A program made the position numbers and the translations under genes. Below are positions 5,108-6,164 of a stretch of 6,164 nt of DNA, one piece after another. Source of the stretch: Oscillospiraceae bacterium. GTDB taxonomy: Bacteria > Bacillota > Clostridia > Oscillospirales > Acutalibacteraceae. The notes under the pieces were generated by a model. It had not been told where the DNA came from. It ran no database searches and was given only the letters and a program-made list of their open reading frames with translations. The stretch lies in assembly GCA_009783605.1 (NCBI GenBank), contig WRDE01000132.1, forward strand, positions 1-6,164, read 5' to 3'. Each line of letters opens with the position of its first letter. Positions within the stretch are counted from its first letter, which is position 1.

Positions 5108-6164
5108 GTGTTCTTGTTAAAAGTCGTCCAGGTTGCGGTGGAGCAGGCGTTTTTCAGCTACGATAAGCCTTACAGCTACGCGGTACCCTCCCATCTGACG
5201 GTACGGCGGGGCTGTCGTGTGCTGGTGCCCTTCGGCGGCGGAAACCGCCGGCGGCAGGGGATCGTAACCGCTGTTGAAGCCGCGCCGATAGGCGCGCCGG
5301 AAGCGGACGCCGCTTCTGCCGGGAAAAAATTGAAGCTCATCAACATGGTGTTGGATAAAACGCCGCTGTTGGATGATGAGATGATGGATCTGGCTCTGTG
5401 GCTCAAAGAACGGACTTTTTGCACGGTATTCGATGTGATCCGTTCGATGCTGCCGACAGGGTTGTATATGCGCATTAAGCCGGTTTTCCGGGCGGCGGAT
5501 GCGGTGCCGGACGATGTGATGGAATCGCTGTCAACCGAGGAAAAACGCCTGTTAGACATGGTGCGCCGCGCGCCGGAGGGGATTTCCCGGGAAAAGCTGA
5601 TGTCCGGCATGGGCTTGGACCAAGCCGGCGAATTGCCGGAGGAATTGGTCAAAAAAGGTGTGCTGGTCCGGGCCGACGACGCCTCCCGCCTGTTGGGCGA
5701 CAGCAACCTGCGGATGGTGCGCCCGTTGGTGACCGAGGAAGAGTTGGACGAGGAACCGGCGCGGTCCTGTACCGAAAAACAGACGGCGGTGCTGAAACTG
5801 CTGCTGGAAGTGGGCTGCGCCTCGGTCAAAGAACTGTGTTATTTCGCCTCGGTCACCGAAGCGGTGGTCAAGGCATTGCATAAAAAAGAATTGGTGGAAT
5901 ACTATCAGGCCGAGGTGCTGCGCAAGCCCTATCGGGCGGACGCGGTGACCGAACCGCCGGAAATCCGGTTGAATCCGGCGCAGCAGCGCGCCTACGACGG
6001 CTTGCTGGAACAGTATACTGGTGTCGCCGGCTCGGCCGCCCTGCTATACGGCATTACCGGAAGCGGCAAAACATCGGTCTATCTCAAATTGATCGACCAG
6101 GTGCTGGCCGGCGGGCGGCAGGTATTGGTGATGGTTCCCGAAATCGCGCTGACGCCCCAGATGA
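5108..6164 (+). CDS. priA: Primosomal protein N' (replication restart helicase PriA), N-terminal part
   Basis: PriA is a 3'-to-5' superfamily 2 helicase that recognises stalled forks and reloads the replicative helicase. The window holds 352 codons of a protein that is usually 730-810 residues, so it is cut by the window edge and is not a broken gene. The N-terminal 3'-OH-binding domain is seen at about 5-100 (VVQVAVEQAFFSYDKPYSYAVP, with VLVPFG around 39-44), followed by a winged-helix-like linker region. The helicase domain begins near residue 290 with LNPAQQRAYD. Walker A GITGSGKT is at 315-322, and MVPEIALTPQM (342-352), the motif Ia region, closes the window. The DEAH box and zinc-binding cysteines lie beyond the edge. 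GTG is chosen because GAGGT precedes it and the in-frame stop TGA at 5045-5047 limits extension. Confidence 0.93.
   Translation, partial: MFLLKVVQVAVEQAFFSYDKPYSYAVPSHLTVRRGCRVLVPFGGGNRRRQGIVTAVEAAPIGAPEADAASAGKKLKLINMVLDKTPLLDDEMMDLALWLKERTFCTVFDVIRSMLPTGLYMRIKPVFRAADAVPDDVMESLSTEEKRLLDMVRRAPEGISREKLMSGMGLDQAGELPEELVKKGVLVRADDASRLLGDSNLRMVRPLVTEEELDEEPARSCTEKQTAVLKLLLEVGCASVKELCYFASVTEAVVKALHKKELVEYYQAEVLRKPYRADAVTEPPEIRLNPAQQRAYDGLLEQYTGVAGSAALLYGITGSGKTSVYLKLIDQVLAGGRQVLVMVPEIALTPQM

Noticed and set aside
5176..5829. 217-codon minus-strand open frame
   Set aside because: It is antisense to priA, is rich in Ser and Arg as expected of a shadow frame, and has no family resemblance.

Overview
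The window looks like a chromosomal segment from a Gram-positive bacterium of the Firmicutes, most likely a moderately GC-rich clostridial lineage. The evidence is the conserved block yicC (yloC) - remA - gmk - rpoZ - priA, the very short omega subunit, the purine-rich Shine-Dalgarno sites and the sigma-A-type promoters. RemA together with this gene order is typical of Bacilli and Clostridia. A finer placement (for example Oscillospirales) is only a guess from codon use.

Layout. Positions 1-246 hold no gene. They contain three hairpins that look like transcription terminators, the first of them bidirectional. Positions 247-2619 (minus strand) encode a 790-residue MacB-type ABC transporter: an N-terminal ATPase fused to an FtsX-like permease with a large extracytoplasmic domain. 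Positions 2620-2905 form a divergent intergenic region. It has a leftward promoter for the transporter, four 9-nt tandem repeats in the transporter leader, an AT-rich middle, and a rightward promoter for yicC whose -35 box abuts a 17-bp palindrome.

Positions 2906-4923 (plus strand) are a compact operon: yicC (YicC/YloC RNase family), remA (DNA-binding regulator), gmk (guanylate kinase) and rpoZ (RNA polymerase omega). remA and gmk overlap by 8 bp, and gmk and rpoZ by 23 bp. A 184-bp gap follows, and then priA (primosomal helicase) starts with GTG at 5108 and runs off the right edge.

The operon joins housekeeping functions: RNA turnover, GTP supply, transcription and replication restart. In Bacillus subtilis coaBC lies between rpoZ and priA. 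Here it is absent, and the gap instead holds the most unusual feature of the window: a long imperfect hairpin (4986-5060) whose apical arm is perfectly complementary over 9 nt to a segment just 3' of the hairpin (5064-5072). The arrangement is pseudoknot-like and lies directly upstream of priA. It is the best candidate for an undescribed element here, either a structured leader RNA or a small palindromic insertion.
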